Made by a program: the position numbers and the translations under genes. A stretch of DNA of 64,000 nucleotides from Hoeflea_A sp965204935 (GTDB lineage Bacteria > Pseudomonadota > Alphaproteobacteria > Rhizobiales > Rhizobiaceae). The stretch is taken from NCBI RefSeq assembly GCF_965204935.1, contig NZ_CBDBFO010000002.1; one strand, given 5' to 3'. Within the stretch, counting starts at the first letter, position 1. Every line of letters starts with the position of its first letter. Under the pieces are notes generated by a model that ran no database searches, was not told where the DNA came from, and worked only from the letters and a program-made list of their open reading frames with translations. Of this stretch, positions 9,734-19,114 are shown piece after piece.

Positions 9734-10706
9734 GGATCACTCCTTCAAACCAGTCCGGTGTTCGCTCGAAACGCTCGCAGGTGCCAAGCGTGATGCGGTA
9801 GCTGACATTTGACACGCCAGGGGGCAGTTGCGACGGAACAAGTCGGGGAAAATCGTCGATAACTTCAAAAACCCTTGTTCTGGCGAGTTTCCACTTCTCT
9901 TCATCGTATTCGGGTCGTGCCTGGAAACCTGCACCCAGAAGTCCGGCTTCAAGGAAGTCACTTGCCACTAGCGAGTGTGCCTGGCATTTGTTCCAGAGGT
10001 CCTCAACCAGCTGATTCAGCGACTCCCCGTCTTCAGAACCGGAAACCAGGGTCTGATGGCAGACCACGACTTTACCCGAAGAAACGTCAAGCTGAGCTTC
10101 CGAACTGATCTGCAAGTACTGATCGGCTGTGTTCAACTGTGTTTTCACCTCGAACAGGTGGTCGCCGATTGCGAAGTCCTGCTCGTCACGATGCGGACCT
10201 CGCCAGGCACGAAGGGTCTGTTCAACTCCGAGATACGGCAACAGCCTGTCCCGGAGAAAAAGCAGTTCTCCCGTCAGCCCGATAATGGCCTGCCGTGATA
10301 GTACTCCGCTGCGTCGACGGCGCAGCATTGCCTGCCACCGCTGCAAGCGGATCATGATCCTGCGGGCTGCAAGGTCGGAAGCAGGTCCGGACAGGTCAGC
10401 GGTCGCGTCGAGAAAATCCCGCGTCAGTGCCCGGAACAGCGAAACCTGTTCATTGTCGGCAAGTTCGAGAATGAGTTCACTGGTGTGATCAGGTTTATCC
10501 TCGATCCGGATATCGATGCCGGCGAGCGCTGGCATTGTTGTTGCCTCAAACCGGGCAATGTTTTTCAGGAGAAACAGGTATCTTCCGTCCGGCAATCGTG
10601 CCCTGTAGAAATCAGCCGGATGTTCCGGGTCAGCGCGCCTTTCGATCCGGCCACCAAACCCTGTCGCCGGAAGAATATCAAGCCAGGGATCGCCACCGCT
10701 AGTCAT
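9720..10706 (-). CDS. PD-(D/E)XK motif nuclease (DUF4420-like)
   Basis: This 328-aa protein has a restriction-type core: a helix with GLTGELLFLRDRLL (catalytic-helix Glu), then WRGPHRDEQDF with the catalytic Asp, then HLFEVKTQL, which supplies the E-x-K. These are the diagnostic blocks of the PD-(D/E)XK motif proteins found beside Z1 helicases. ATG 10706 is preferred over an upstream in-frame ATG because it overlaps the Z1 stop by 8 nt, as the other junctions of this operon do. It is the probable DNA-cleaving subunit. All key residues are present. Confidence 0.88.
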   Translation of the reverse strand: MTSGGDPWLDILPATGFGGRIERRADPEHPADFYRARLPDGRYLFLLKNIARFEATTMPALAGIDIRIEDKPDHTSELILELADNEQVSLFRALTRDFLDATADLSGPASDLAARRIMIRLQRWQAMLRRRRSGVLSRQAIIGLTGELLFLRDRLLPYLGVEQTLRAWRGPHRDEQDFAIGDHLFEVKTQLNTADQYLQISSEAQLDVSSGKVVVCHQTLVSGSEDGESLNQLVEDLWNKCQAHSLVASDFLEAGLLGAGFQARPEYDEEKWKLARTRVFEVIDDFPRLVPSQLPPGVSNVSYRITLGTCERFERTPDWFEGVIRVRD

Positions 10707-11258
10707 CAAGCATGCTTTCGTCTTCGTCCGTTTCGGTCGAGAGTGTTTCAATCTGCCTTCGAAAGACTGTGTTGACTTCGTAGGTTCGGGGCAACACGGG
10801 AATTTCGGTTTCAGGCATACAGAAACTCAAGGATACGATGGGTGTGTCTTTGAGCCTGAAACGGGGGTCTTCAATTTCTGCCTTGAAGAAATGTACCAGC
10901 ATGAGCGGGCGTGTCCGGACGGCGCAGAATGGGCGATCGCCGCGCAGGGACGACTCCTCTTTCAGGACTTCCGCCTTCCGTCGCCGGGCTGCCGACAGGA
11001 GAAGGGGCGGATCCTCGTTCGGATCCCTGATGCTGTTCCGGTCGCCGGTCGGCTTGAACACTTCCGAGTCGGAAACCTTCTTGATTGCGCCACTATTTCG
11101 GGACCTCAGCGGCAGGACATCGGTTCCGAGATTTTCACGGACCACGAAATCGGTTTTCCGTCCCCTGTTGAACGGGACGACAACGTCCCATTCAGACAGT
11201 TCTCCAGAAATCCTGTCGAGACAATAATCGATGAAGAGAGAAGTTTGTCCATCGATAA

Positions 11259-12190
11259 GAGCCGGATTCAAAAGTTATTCAAACGTAACAATACCTTGCG
11301 AGACGCCGCGTCATGAACCGGATGCTTGCTATGAACGCCCACGCGGTTGAGTTCTGGATGGTCCTCTCCCAGTCCCGGGCCAGTCTGCGGCAGCGCCCGA
11401 GCCAGGCGAAAGTTCGTTCCACCACCCATCGACGCGGCAGAACCTTGAAACCGACTGCGCTGTCGCAGCGCTTGACGGTCTCGACCGTCCAGTCGCCATG
11501 CCCCGCGAGCGCTGCTCGCAACTTCGGTCCCGCATAGGCGCCATCGGCGAAGATGTGGCGCAGCCAGGGGAAGCGGTCGCCGACAGCCCTGATCAGGTCG
11601 CAGGCCCCGTCCCTGTCCTGAATGTTGGCGGCGTGAACGATGATGAACAGCATCAGGCCGATCGTATCGGTGACGATGTGTCGCTTGCGGCCCTTGACCT
11701 TCTTGCCGGCGTCATAGCCGCGAACGCCCCCGCTTTCGGTGGTTTTCACGCTCTGGCTGTCGATCACGCCGGCCGTCGGTGAAGCCGCGCGGCCTTCCAG
11801 TTCGCGGGTATTGAGGACCAGGAGGTGATTGATGGCTGCAAAAAGACCCATGCGGCTCCAGGTGTAGAAATAGCCACGTACCGTCGATACCGGTGGGAAC
11901 TGCTTCGGCAGCATGCGCCACTGGCAGCCGCTGGTTGCGATATAAAGGATCGCGTTCATCACCTCGCGCATATCGGTCGTACGCGGTCGTCCACCCCGTT
12001 TTGCCGGCGGAATGAACGGGGCAAGTATCGTCCATTCCTCATCGGTCAAATCGCTTGGAAATCTCAAATGGTCTCTGTTATGTTCGGCGCGGGCGATATC
12101 ATTCCATGGCATCGTGATTCTCCATCTTCTTTGAAAAGACTGTTGAATCACAAACCATTGATATCGCTCAACTACTTTTAAATCCGGCTC
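11259..12190 (-). mobile_element. IS5-family element inserted in the Z1 gene (932 bp, TSD TAA)
   Basis: Terminal inverted repeats start GAGCCGGATTCAAAAGT at 11259 and, on the complement, GAGCCGGATTTAAAAGT at 12190. TAA is duplicated at 11256-11258 and 12191-12193. The 3-bp TNA target duplication is as expected for this IS5 group. Both ends and the transposase are intact, indicating a recent insertion. Confidence 0.93.
11279..12112 (-). CDS. IS5-family transposase
   Basis: This 277-aa DDE transposase has LTDEEWTILAPFIPP, GCQWRMLPKQFPP and catalytic blocks GVIDSQSVKT, IFADGAYAG and PRRWVVERTFAW. The start is ATG 12112 because GGAG stands about 8 nt upstream; the longer open frame runs through the inverted repeat into Z1 sequence. 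It is transcribed in the same direction as the disrupted Z1 gene, so host operon transcription could read through it. Confidence 0.92.
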   Translation of the reverse strand: MPWNDIARAEHNRDHLRFPSDLTDEEWTILAPFIPPAKRGGRPRTTDMREVMNAILYIATSGCQWRMLPKQFPPVSTVRGYFYTWSRMGLFAAINHLLVLNTRELEGRAASPTAGVIDSQSVKTTESGGVRGYDAGKKVKGRKRHIVTDTIGLMLFIIVHAANIQDRDGACDLIRAVGDRFPWLRHIFADGAYAGPKLRAALAGHGDWTVETVKRCDSAVGFKVLPRRWVVERTFAWLGRCRRLARDWERTIQNSTAWAFIASIRFMTRRLARYCYV

Positions 12191-14383
12191 TAAGGCCGAG
12201 CGAAGGCTGGTCAGCATGAAACCGGAAAGAACGCACCATCTCCAGGAGTGCCTGTCCGTCTGCACAGCGCCAGGCAATGTGTTTTTCGGCCTCCTTGCGC
12301 TGTTCATCATCTTCAAACGCTGACGCCGGCAGCGGTGATCCCAGTCCGTCGAGGAAAGCTAGAACCGCATCGATGTTGGACGCGTTCATTTCGGCATCGT
12401 TTTCCAGCGCATATCCTTCGACATGTCTTCTGTCGAAGCTCTGGGCGAGCTGCATCTGCGTTGCCATCCGCATCTTGTTGGCCGCTGTTATTCGTATGCC
12501 GGTTTCACTGCGCCGTACCTTGAGGCCGAACTGTTCCGGCGTTTCGTTGCGGATTTCCATCCGTTTCAGTTCAGCGCGCAGTTCCTCGACGGCGTCCGCA
12601 ATGTACTCGTAGTGGACCACGGACGTTTCGCAGATGAACAAACGGCAGAGGTCCTCGTAATTTCGGCGATAACCGAACCAGCGTGCCATCTGCATCAATG
12701 TATCGGAAGCACCGGCATTTCGCAGAATATAGGAAACCGTGAGCCCTTCGAGTGTCAGTCCCCGTGAAAGGGCGAGACCGCCAATGGCGATCACGTGCAG
12801 GCCTTCTCTTTCATGCCGGTCATAGTCAAGCATGCCACCACGCATGTTGATTGTCCGGACCACGATGGTCCGTGACGCTTCGGGCAGAACGCCAAGTATG
12901 TTTTCAAATTCGAATTCCAGACCGGAAAACTCTGATTCAAATGTCTCTGCGAGGTCCCGCATGTCCGGATCGTGGATGGCGTCGGGGCCAAGCCCGGCAT
13001 GTACCCGGATCGCATGGTCCATATGCTTCTGGTACTTGTAGACAAGCCCGTGCACCCGTTCCTGGACATCATTGAAGCGGCTGACGTTGATCATCATTGA
13101 GCAGTGTTTAACCCCGTCTCCGCGCAGAATCCGCAGACCGCGGGAAAGAACGAATGTCCTGATGGCCTTTTCGAGTGATGGCGGAAGTTCCTCGAGATAA
13201 AGTTCTTTCTTGTGTCTGAGCGGCAGGATGTCGCCATAGTCGTCAACGATTCGCAGCATCTGCTGGCGAAGGTCACCTTCCTGAGAAAATAACCGGGTCG
13301 CGCCAACATAGTTTGTCGGTGGGTCAAGGGTCTTGATGAAATGACGCGGGAACAGATCATGTCCGCGCATCTCATCTTCCGTGTCGGGATCAATGAAAAT
13401 GTTGGCAAATGGTGTTGCGGTGTATCCGACAAAGGACGAACGTCTGAATTTGGTCAGTATCCTGCGGATGACATCATTGATCGCTGTACTCCGGCCCGGG
13501 TCACGATGTGTGTTCACCGAGGCATTGTCGGCTTCGTCATCGATCAGGAGAAGCGGATACCCGATCAACTGTCCGCTGGACTGACTCTCGATCCACTCCA
13601 TCAGGTTGCCGAGGATCGCCTTGTTCTTCTTGGTCACGAAGATGATGGGATCACGAAGGTTGTCGAGTGAAACTCCGAATTTTGAAACGGCTTTCTGGAA
13701 ATCCTGATCGCGGGTCGTACCAAAGGCCGGGTGGAGAAGTCTCCCTTCCCTGCGCTGGTCACAGAATTCCATCACCGGCATGAGTTCCGGCTGGACTCCG
13801 TTGAACAGGGACTTCTTGCCGATATAGGTTTCGTCGATCCGCTCCTGCGTCTGCTGCCTGAGTGAATTAGTCAGACCCGCAAGGAGGATGATGATCTTGT
13901 ATCCTGCATCTGACGCCTTGCTGATCAGAGCGGTGTAGTTCGTCGTCTTGCCCGACTGGACATGGCCCATGACCATGCCGCGACGTGCCCAGGCACCATC
14001 GTCTTCAGGGTCACCGCAGCAATCCAGAATTTCGTCGGCAATGTTGTCGAGCTGCGAAACGACATTCGGTGGCAGGATGTCATCGCCGAGAAAGTAGTTT
14101 CTGAGACGGTTCCAGTAATGAAACTCTATGTCGGGCCGTCTGCCCTGAAGCCAGGGCTTGTATTCACTCCTGATGGTCGAGCCAGTATCCTGACGAACCG
14201 AAAAGTTGAATTCAAGCTTGCGGCGGATCGCTTCAATGTCTTCTGTCGAAAGGCCGAACGGGTCTTCAGACAGTACCGCCGCGACCGCGTCTTTCGGGAC
14301 TGACGCCATGCGTTTCAGATCATCGGCATGGGCATCGTGGATCTTTTGTCTGAAATAGGCTGTCTCCGCAGTTCTGTCCATGT

Positions 14384-15796
14384 TTACCAGCCCTTGTCCG
14401 AAATGTACTCTTCGACCATGGACCAGTTCCTGCTGAACGGTTCCGTGATTTTCAATCTCTCAATTGTTTCCTTGAGATCTCCATTTCCGTCAGCCAGCAG
14501 GCCCGGAATGGTCAGGTCCAGCAGACGTTTCATTTCCTGCCTGCTGGTCGCTGATTGCGAGAGTGCGTGAGGTTTCAGTGAGACGTCATGACTGAAATCG
14601 GTGACAGGGAAGTTCTGTTCGATCAGGTTGATCATGGCGCGCACATCATCCGCGGATTCCGTTTCAAGCAGGCGGGCGATGACAGGATGTTCGCGGTTTA
14701 TCGAATAGTTGATTTCGCTGTTTCGGGCATGACGGGACCAGACCGATACCGAACGAGGATCATCGAGGCGACCGCCTCTCGATCTGTAGACACGCGCCGA
14801 CTTGCCCCGGATCCCGTCGACGATCTGTCTGAGCCGGTTCCTGATGACAGCAGGAAGCTGGGCGTCGCTCTTGTCCACCGTGATCTTCCACATGTCGTCC
14901 ATGGAGTTAGGTATGTCGACGCTGATCCTCACGAGCTGCGAAAGCTCGCCATATTTCGCCAATCGAAACCATGTCCCGTGAATGATCAGCCTGTCATTTC
15001 TGTAGACGTAGAATCCCTGATTCCGGAGGAAACCTTCTTCTCCGCCAAGTTTATCGTGTTCGCTTTCGCCGAGCCTGGAATAATGAGGCAGAACGAAAGG
15101 CTGCACAGGGACAATCTGGCCTGCGATGCGTAGCGGCTCCACTTCAAGCCGCTGCGTGGCGGCATGTCTGGTGTGAAACGGATCGAATGGTGCCAGCACC
15201 GTTCCATTGAGGTGAATGTTGAGATGGGGACGCTTCAGTTTGCCTTCGATGAATCTGTGGAAAACAAGTGCGAGGCGGTCAGCAGCATGGCTGACAGTCT
15301 CGTTGAAGCCAGTGCTTGTAAGCTTCCCGTCTTCCGAAAGTCGATCGCAGTTTTGCCAGATGACTTCAGTACCATGACCGGCATCAAATGGATGGCTGAC
15401 CATGGTCGCGACTTCTTCTCCGGCCAGGACACCCATGGCCCAGTCGTCGATATCGTCGAGATCCCAGATTGCCCCGTTCATTTCATGGTCTCTGGCTGCA
15501 AGGACCACAAGCTTCCGGCATTGCGAGAACGATGCGGACTTCATTCCCCACCCAAACCGGCCGAGATCATCGGGTGATCTCTCTTCGGACGGATTCGTGG
15601 ACGCCGGGCGCATCGCCGCCTCAAGTTCCGGCGCACTCATGCCGTGGCCATCGTCTCTGACTGAGACAACGGGATCACCATCATTGTATGTGCAGCGAAT
15701 CCGGATGTTCTGCGCACCAGCCTTGATGCTGTTGTCGACAAGGTCCGCAAGAGCGCCAGCAAGATCATAGTTGCCAAAGCTTCTGGCTGACATCAT
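14384..15796 (-). CDS. GHKL (MORC/MutL-like) ATPase of the Z1 system
   Basis: The 470-aa protein carries a Bergerat-fold ATP site: N box ALADLVDNSIKAGA at residues 15-28, G1 box VRDDGHGMS and G2 box DLGRFGWGMKSAS. ATPases of this kind, related to eukaryotic MORC, are encoded next to Z1 helicases in restriction-like operons and are thought to load or clamp on DNA. Downstream residues form a second domain with IHGTWFRLAKYGEL and ITVDKSDAQLP. ATG 15796 (followed by a second ATG) is the only canonical start, but 11 more sense codons lie between it and an upstream TGA and read KTRRNPPEASL, which resembles the usual N-terminus of relatives. The stop is 2 nt before the Z1 start. Confidence 0.88.
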   Translation of the reverse strand: MMSARSFGNYDLAGALADLVDNSIKAGAQNIRIRCTYNDGDPVVSVRDDGHGMSAPELEAAMRPASTNPSEERSPDDLGRFGWGMKSASFSQCRKLVVLAARDHEMNGAIWDLDDIDDWAMGVLAGEEVATMVSHPFDAGHGTEVIWQNCDRLSEDGKLTSTGFNETVSHAADRLALVFHRFIEGKLKRPHLNIHLNGTVLAPFDPFHTRHAATQRLEVEPLRIAGQIVPVQPFVLPHYSRLGESEHDKLGGEEGFLRNQGFYVYRNDRLIIHGTWFRLAKYGELSQLVRISVDIPNSMDDMWKITVDKSDAQLPAVIRNRLRQIVDGIRGKSARVYRSRGGRLDDPRSVSVWSRHARNSEINYSINREHPVIARLLETESADDVRAMINLIEQNFPVTDFSHDVSLKPHALSQSATSRQEMKRLLDLTIPGLLADGNGDLKETIERLKITEPFSRNWSMVEEYISDKGW

Positions 15797-15838
15797 GAGA
15801 GATGCTGCTTCAGGTGGATTTCTTCTTGTTTTCAGCGT

Positions 15839-16372
15839 TCACCTCAAGCGTTGCGTCGGATGCGGGACAGATGCTCTCACAGATAGCTCTTCTTTGCCTT
15901 TTGTTCGCAGAGGATTAAGTGCAATCTCTGCTGATTGTGCCTCAAGAATTGGTGAGCCAAGGAACGAGGCGGAAAAACCGTCATTGATCCCGCCTTCCGC
16001 CGCACCTGCATGCACCTGATCGAGTATCGCTGCCGCTCGGCACAAGTCTGTTGCCACTCTCAGCATCCTGTCGGTCATTTGAAATGCGCCGAATTCGTCA
16101 ACCACCTTCGAAGGCTTCCTGATTTTGTTCGTCATTCCGCATCCTTCTTCGGCCAGTCGCGTGTATCCGGAAGAAAGAAGGACGACGGGCGCATCTTTGG
16201 GCCTCTTTTCTGCACCCCAGTTGTCCCACTGCTGAAAACTCTCGTGAAATTTGGGGCTGTCAAAATATCTCTGGCTGACATCAATACACCTCCCGGATAT
16301 GCCCTGCCAGCCGGAAGGTGTCAAAACCTCGACAAGATTGATGCCCGGCATTTCAGGGGGTTTGGCTTCCAT
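15839..16372 (-). CDS. Unrecognised 177-aa protein heading the Z1/GHKL operon
   Basis: This open frame lies 42 nt upstream of the GHKL gene on the same strand with consistent codon use and no strong competing frame. I do not recognise the family. The protein has an N-terminal region with GWQGISGRCIDVSQRYFDSP, a basic middle and a helical segment around MLRVATDLCRAAAILDQVHAG. No membrane segment, zinc cluster or nuclease motif is visible. Position suggests a regulatory, specificity or accessory subunit of the system; that is inference only. Confidence 0.6.
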   Translation of the reverse strand: MEAKPPEMPGINLVEVLTPSGWQGISGRCIDVSQRYFDSPKFHESFQQWDNWGAEKRPKDAPVVLLSSGYTRLAEEGCGMTNKIRKPSKVVDEFGAFQMTDRMLRVATDLCRAAAILDQVHAGAAEGGINDGFSASFLGSPILEAQSAEIALNPLRTKGKEELSVRASVPHPTQRLR

Positions 16373-16437
16373 CGCTTCCCGGTCACTTTCGAACTGGGCT
16401 GTCTTTTCGTGCCAGCAAGTTGTGAACCTTTAGGTTT

Positions 16438-16608
16438 TCACTTGGAACCTCCGATTAACCGAGCGCATATCATAAACTTTCTGTCACTTGGGGGAGACCA
16501 TGTTCTGACGCAGGTCTGATATGGCGAAAAATACACCGCTATGGCTGTGGCGCAGACGATAGACGCCGCCAAGATCAGCGCCGCCCGAATCAAGTATTCA
16601 CCCTTCAT
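16438..16608 (-). CDS. Small single-pass membrane protein (56 aa)
   Basis: The ORF from ATG 16608 encodes a basic start (MKGEYLIR), one clear hydrophobic helix of about 20 residues (residues 9-28), then a short polar tail with two Cys residues. An in-frame ATG at 16644 would extend it by 12 residues. It sits 65 nt upstream of the 177-aa gene on the same strand and could be the true first gene of the operon. Small membrane proteins are often found with defence systems, but no family is recognised here. Confidence 0.45.
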   Translation of the reverse strand: MKGEYLIRAALILAASIVCATAIAVYFSPYQTCVRTWSPPSDRKFMICARLIGGSK

Positions 16609-17090
16609 CCCGTCGCTTCTTGCACTCCTTCCGAAGGATTCCATATCCTTTGATTCTAATCAGCAGAAACGGTGGCAGTATGAATGAAATTGATAGCCCG
16701 GATTGTTCAGGGTCAGAACAGTAACGCATCTTTCAGACCGGGTTCTCGTGAACCGGAACCCGGATCGTGTCTCCGGTGCACCGTTTCCGGCTTACCCAGG
16801 TGGGTATCCCTGTCTTTCCGTCAGGAAAGACCCTCCGTGAACATGGCTGCGTCGAATTGCAGGGCTCCTGCAACCTATGCCCATGGCGATCATGCAAATT
16901 GCTCCTGAAGGCACATTGATTTTCAAACAGACATATCCTGTTCTCGGGCTTTCCAATAATCCGCGGTGACTATCGGGGTGATGTAAATTCACCAATCAAC
17001 ATTTTTGAAGCCGGGATGAATCCACGGCATTATTTGTGATCACCATGGCAAGTTCGATGGTGACTTCCAGGGGTGATGTCAAGCGACACC
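16609..17090. other. Intergenic stretch, no gene recognised
   Basis: No convincing coding frame. The leftward defence operon must be promoted from here, but I cannot pick a reliable promoter. The last 14 bases (17077-17090, TGTCAAGCGACACC) recur at 19738-19751 beside an istB relic, suggesting an insertion-sequence end. Confidence 0.5.
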
Positions 17091-17614
17091 GAGACCGCCG
17101 CCGAGGGCTTGCGCCAGATCGCTGAACTCTACAGGGTCGAGGCCGATATCCGCGGCGCTGCGCCGGGGCAGCGGATATCGGCACGGCAGACCAGCACCGC
17201 GCCTCTGGTTGCCGCCTTCGGGGAATGGTTGCAGGAGCAACGCCTCCGCGTCTCCGCCAAGTCGCGCCTCGGCGAGAAGCTCGCCTAAATTCATCGTTAC
17301 TGGGACGGTTTGCAGACTTTCCTTCACGACGGTCGTGTCGAAATCGACTCCAACTGCGTCGAAAATCTGATCCGGCCGATCGCCTTGAACAGAAAGAACG
17401 CTCTGTTTTCAGGGCATGACGAGGGCGGCCGCACCTGGGGCCGCATCGCATCGCTCATCGAGGCCGCAAAGATCAACCGCATCGAGCCTTCGCCTACCTC
17501 AAGGCAACCCTTGAGGCCATCGTGACCGGCCATCCCAAAAGCCGGATCGATGAACTCTTGCCATGGAATTTCAACTCGTCAAACCGAAGATCGGTGGGCC
17601 GTAGCCAACGCTTA
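17091..17614 (+). pseudogene. 3' remnant of an IS66-family transposase (tnpC) with its right end
   Basis: The conceptual translation matches the C-terminal third of IS66 TnpC: AEGLRQIAELYRVEADIRG, APLVAAFGEWLQEQRLRVS, then DSNCVENLIRPIALNRKNALFSGHDEGG and IDELLPWNF. A TAA at 17286-17288 replaces a sense codon, and a frameshift lies near 17488. The segment ends with GTAGCCAACGCTTAC, whose complement starts GTAAGCG, the usual IS66 terminus. The 5' part is missing. It is dead and is a different IS66 type from the copies at 32285 and 39095. Confidence 0.85.
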
Positions 17615-17883
17615 CAGTGCTTGGGACATACTCCCAGACTAATTCAGTGATGATTTGCAACGCAAATCTTGACAATCGGACGGTCCATGCACTCCCGAGA
17701 GATCGCTCCTCTTTGAAGGGGTTAAGGCAAAAAGCCGCCGCTCACTGCAACCGGTCGAATGATTGGCAACGGCATATCACCACGATCACGGTGAACTGCC
17801 GGAGTTTCAAGCACTACGCTACGTTTGCATCTCAGGTGTGTCCCGCTACAGTCTGTCAGATCGAAGTGGCGAGGCCTGACAGC

Positions 17884-19008
17884 ATGCACCCATACGAAGA
17901 ACTTCTTGCGATTGCGGATCGCTTGGAACATCTCCCAGAGTTTGCAGTTCTGACAGAATATGAAGAGGCCTTGGCAGCACTCGACAGCTCCGCAGCTGAG
18001 GCCGAGCGTGCGTTCTCTGGCTCATGGCAGGGATATCATGCATATGTTTACTACGACGATCTGAAGCCTCCTCCTCCCGGTGCTCACTTCAGTCAGGAGT
18101 GGGGAATGATGCCTACTATTGGTTCGCAAGGAAGTACCGGTAAATGGTGTGAATATGATGCAGATGAGTTGACACGGAAGTTACGTGCTAAGGCGGGCAA
18201 TCCTGATCTAGATGAAGTCAACTTGGCGGCGACCGCTGCCGCCAAGAAATTCGAGGAAGCTTCTGCGAGCATAGAATCGATCATTCTAACTGAGAACTCG
18301 GATGGAACGGATACATTCTTAAATCGACTGAAGGATGAACTCGACAATTTGAAACCCTTGTCACCTGTGGAGGTCGTGTCTGAGTGGGCTCCAAAGGGTC
18401 AGATCATGACGCGTGATACCGTCACGATTGGACAAGGCACGCAGGTGCCACCCCACAAGTCTATCAAGGCGGAGGTTGTATCAATACAGCATTCCTTTGA
18501 TATCTGTCGGACGGCAAGCCAGATTGCCCGGAAGGCGGGCTCTCATCTAGAACGTAAGGCGAAGCGCGCGGCGAGCGAAGATCGCATTGGGACGAATGTG
18601 TTCATCGGGCATGGGCAGTCGGCCGCTTGGCGCGAGCTAAAGGACTTCATACAGGATCGCCTTTCTCTGCCGTGGGATGAATTCAACCGCGTTCCGGTCG
18701 CTGGTGTCACCAACCAAGCTCGGCTGGCGGAAATGCTTGACGCAGCGGCGGTGGCCCTTGTGGTGATGACCGCGGAGGATGAGACTGCAGAAGGGACCAT
18801 GCAGGCCCGAATGAACGTCATCCATGAGGTCGGCCTATTTCAAGGGCGCCTGGGGTTCACTCGAGCTATAGTCATACTTGAAGACGGATGCGAGGAATTC
18901 AGTAACATCCAGGGCTTGGGCCAGGTTCGCTTCCCGACCGGGAATATAGGGGCGTGCTTCGAAGAAGTTCGTAGGGTGCTGAAGCGTGAAGGCCTAGTCG
19001 AGTCGTAG
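17884..19008 (+). CDS. TIR-like nucleotide-binding (probable NADase) protein
   Basis: The 374-aa protein ends in a TIR-like domain of the PF10137 type (residues ~237-370): TNVFIGHGQSAAW at the first strand, then VALVVMTAEDE, and NVIHEVGLFQGRLG with a Glu at about residue 315 in the position used for NAD hydrolysis by TIR enzymes. The first ~235 residues are helical and unrecognised, a likely sensor or oligomerisation part. ATG 17884 is chosen because the frame further upstream lies in IS66-flanking DNA. No cyclase or Thoeris-type partner is adjacent, so it may act alone as an abortive-infection effector. Function is inferred from the domain. Confidence 0.8.
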   Translation: MHPYEELLAIADRLEHLPEFAVLTEYEEALAALDSSAAEAERAFSGSWQGYHAYVYYDDLKPPPPGAHFSQEWGMMPTIGSQGSTGKWCEYDADELTRKLRAKAGNPDLDEVNLAATAAAKKFEEASASIESIILTENSDGTDTFLNRLKDELDNLKPLSPVEVVSEWAPKGQIMTRDTVTIGQGTQVPPHKSIKAEVVSIQHSFDICRTASQIARKAGSHLERKAKRAASEDRIGTNVFIGHGQSAAWRELKDFIQDRLSLPWDEFNRVPVAGVTNQARLAEMLDAAAVALVVMTAEDETAEGTMQARMNVIHEVGLFQGRLGFTRAIVILEDGCEEFSNIQGLGQVRFPTGNIGACFEEVRRVLKREGLVES

Positions 19009-19114
19009 GTCGGTTTTCCGCCAAGTCTAGTCATGATGCGAATTGCACCCCAACTCACCTTTCTTTGTTGTGGTAAGCCCGAGGCACCAATTTTTCCGCC
19101 GAAATATCACTGCC

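Larger units (their letters stand above)
10699..14381 (-). pseudogene. Z1-domain SF2 helicase gene interrupted by an IS5-family element
   Basis: The N-terminal part (14381 down to 12191) shows Walker A GHVQSGKTTN near residue 145, Walker B LLLIDDEADNAS, VGYTATPFANIF and the late motif GLALSRGLTLEGL with QMARWFGYR, all typical of Z1 ATPases. The C-terminal part (11258 down to 10699) begins IDGQTSLFIDYCLD. Between them lies a 932-bp IS with a TAA duplication. Deleting the IS and one TAA joins QPSLGL to IDGQTS in frame and gives 916 codons including the stop, so the gene was intact until recently. The interrupted gene makes a 737-aa product lacking the last ~185 residues. It lies 2 nt after the GHKL gene and overlaps the PD-(D/E)XK gene. 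Confidence 0.92.
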
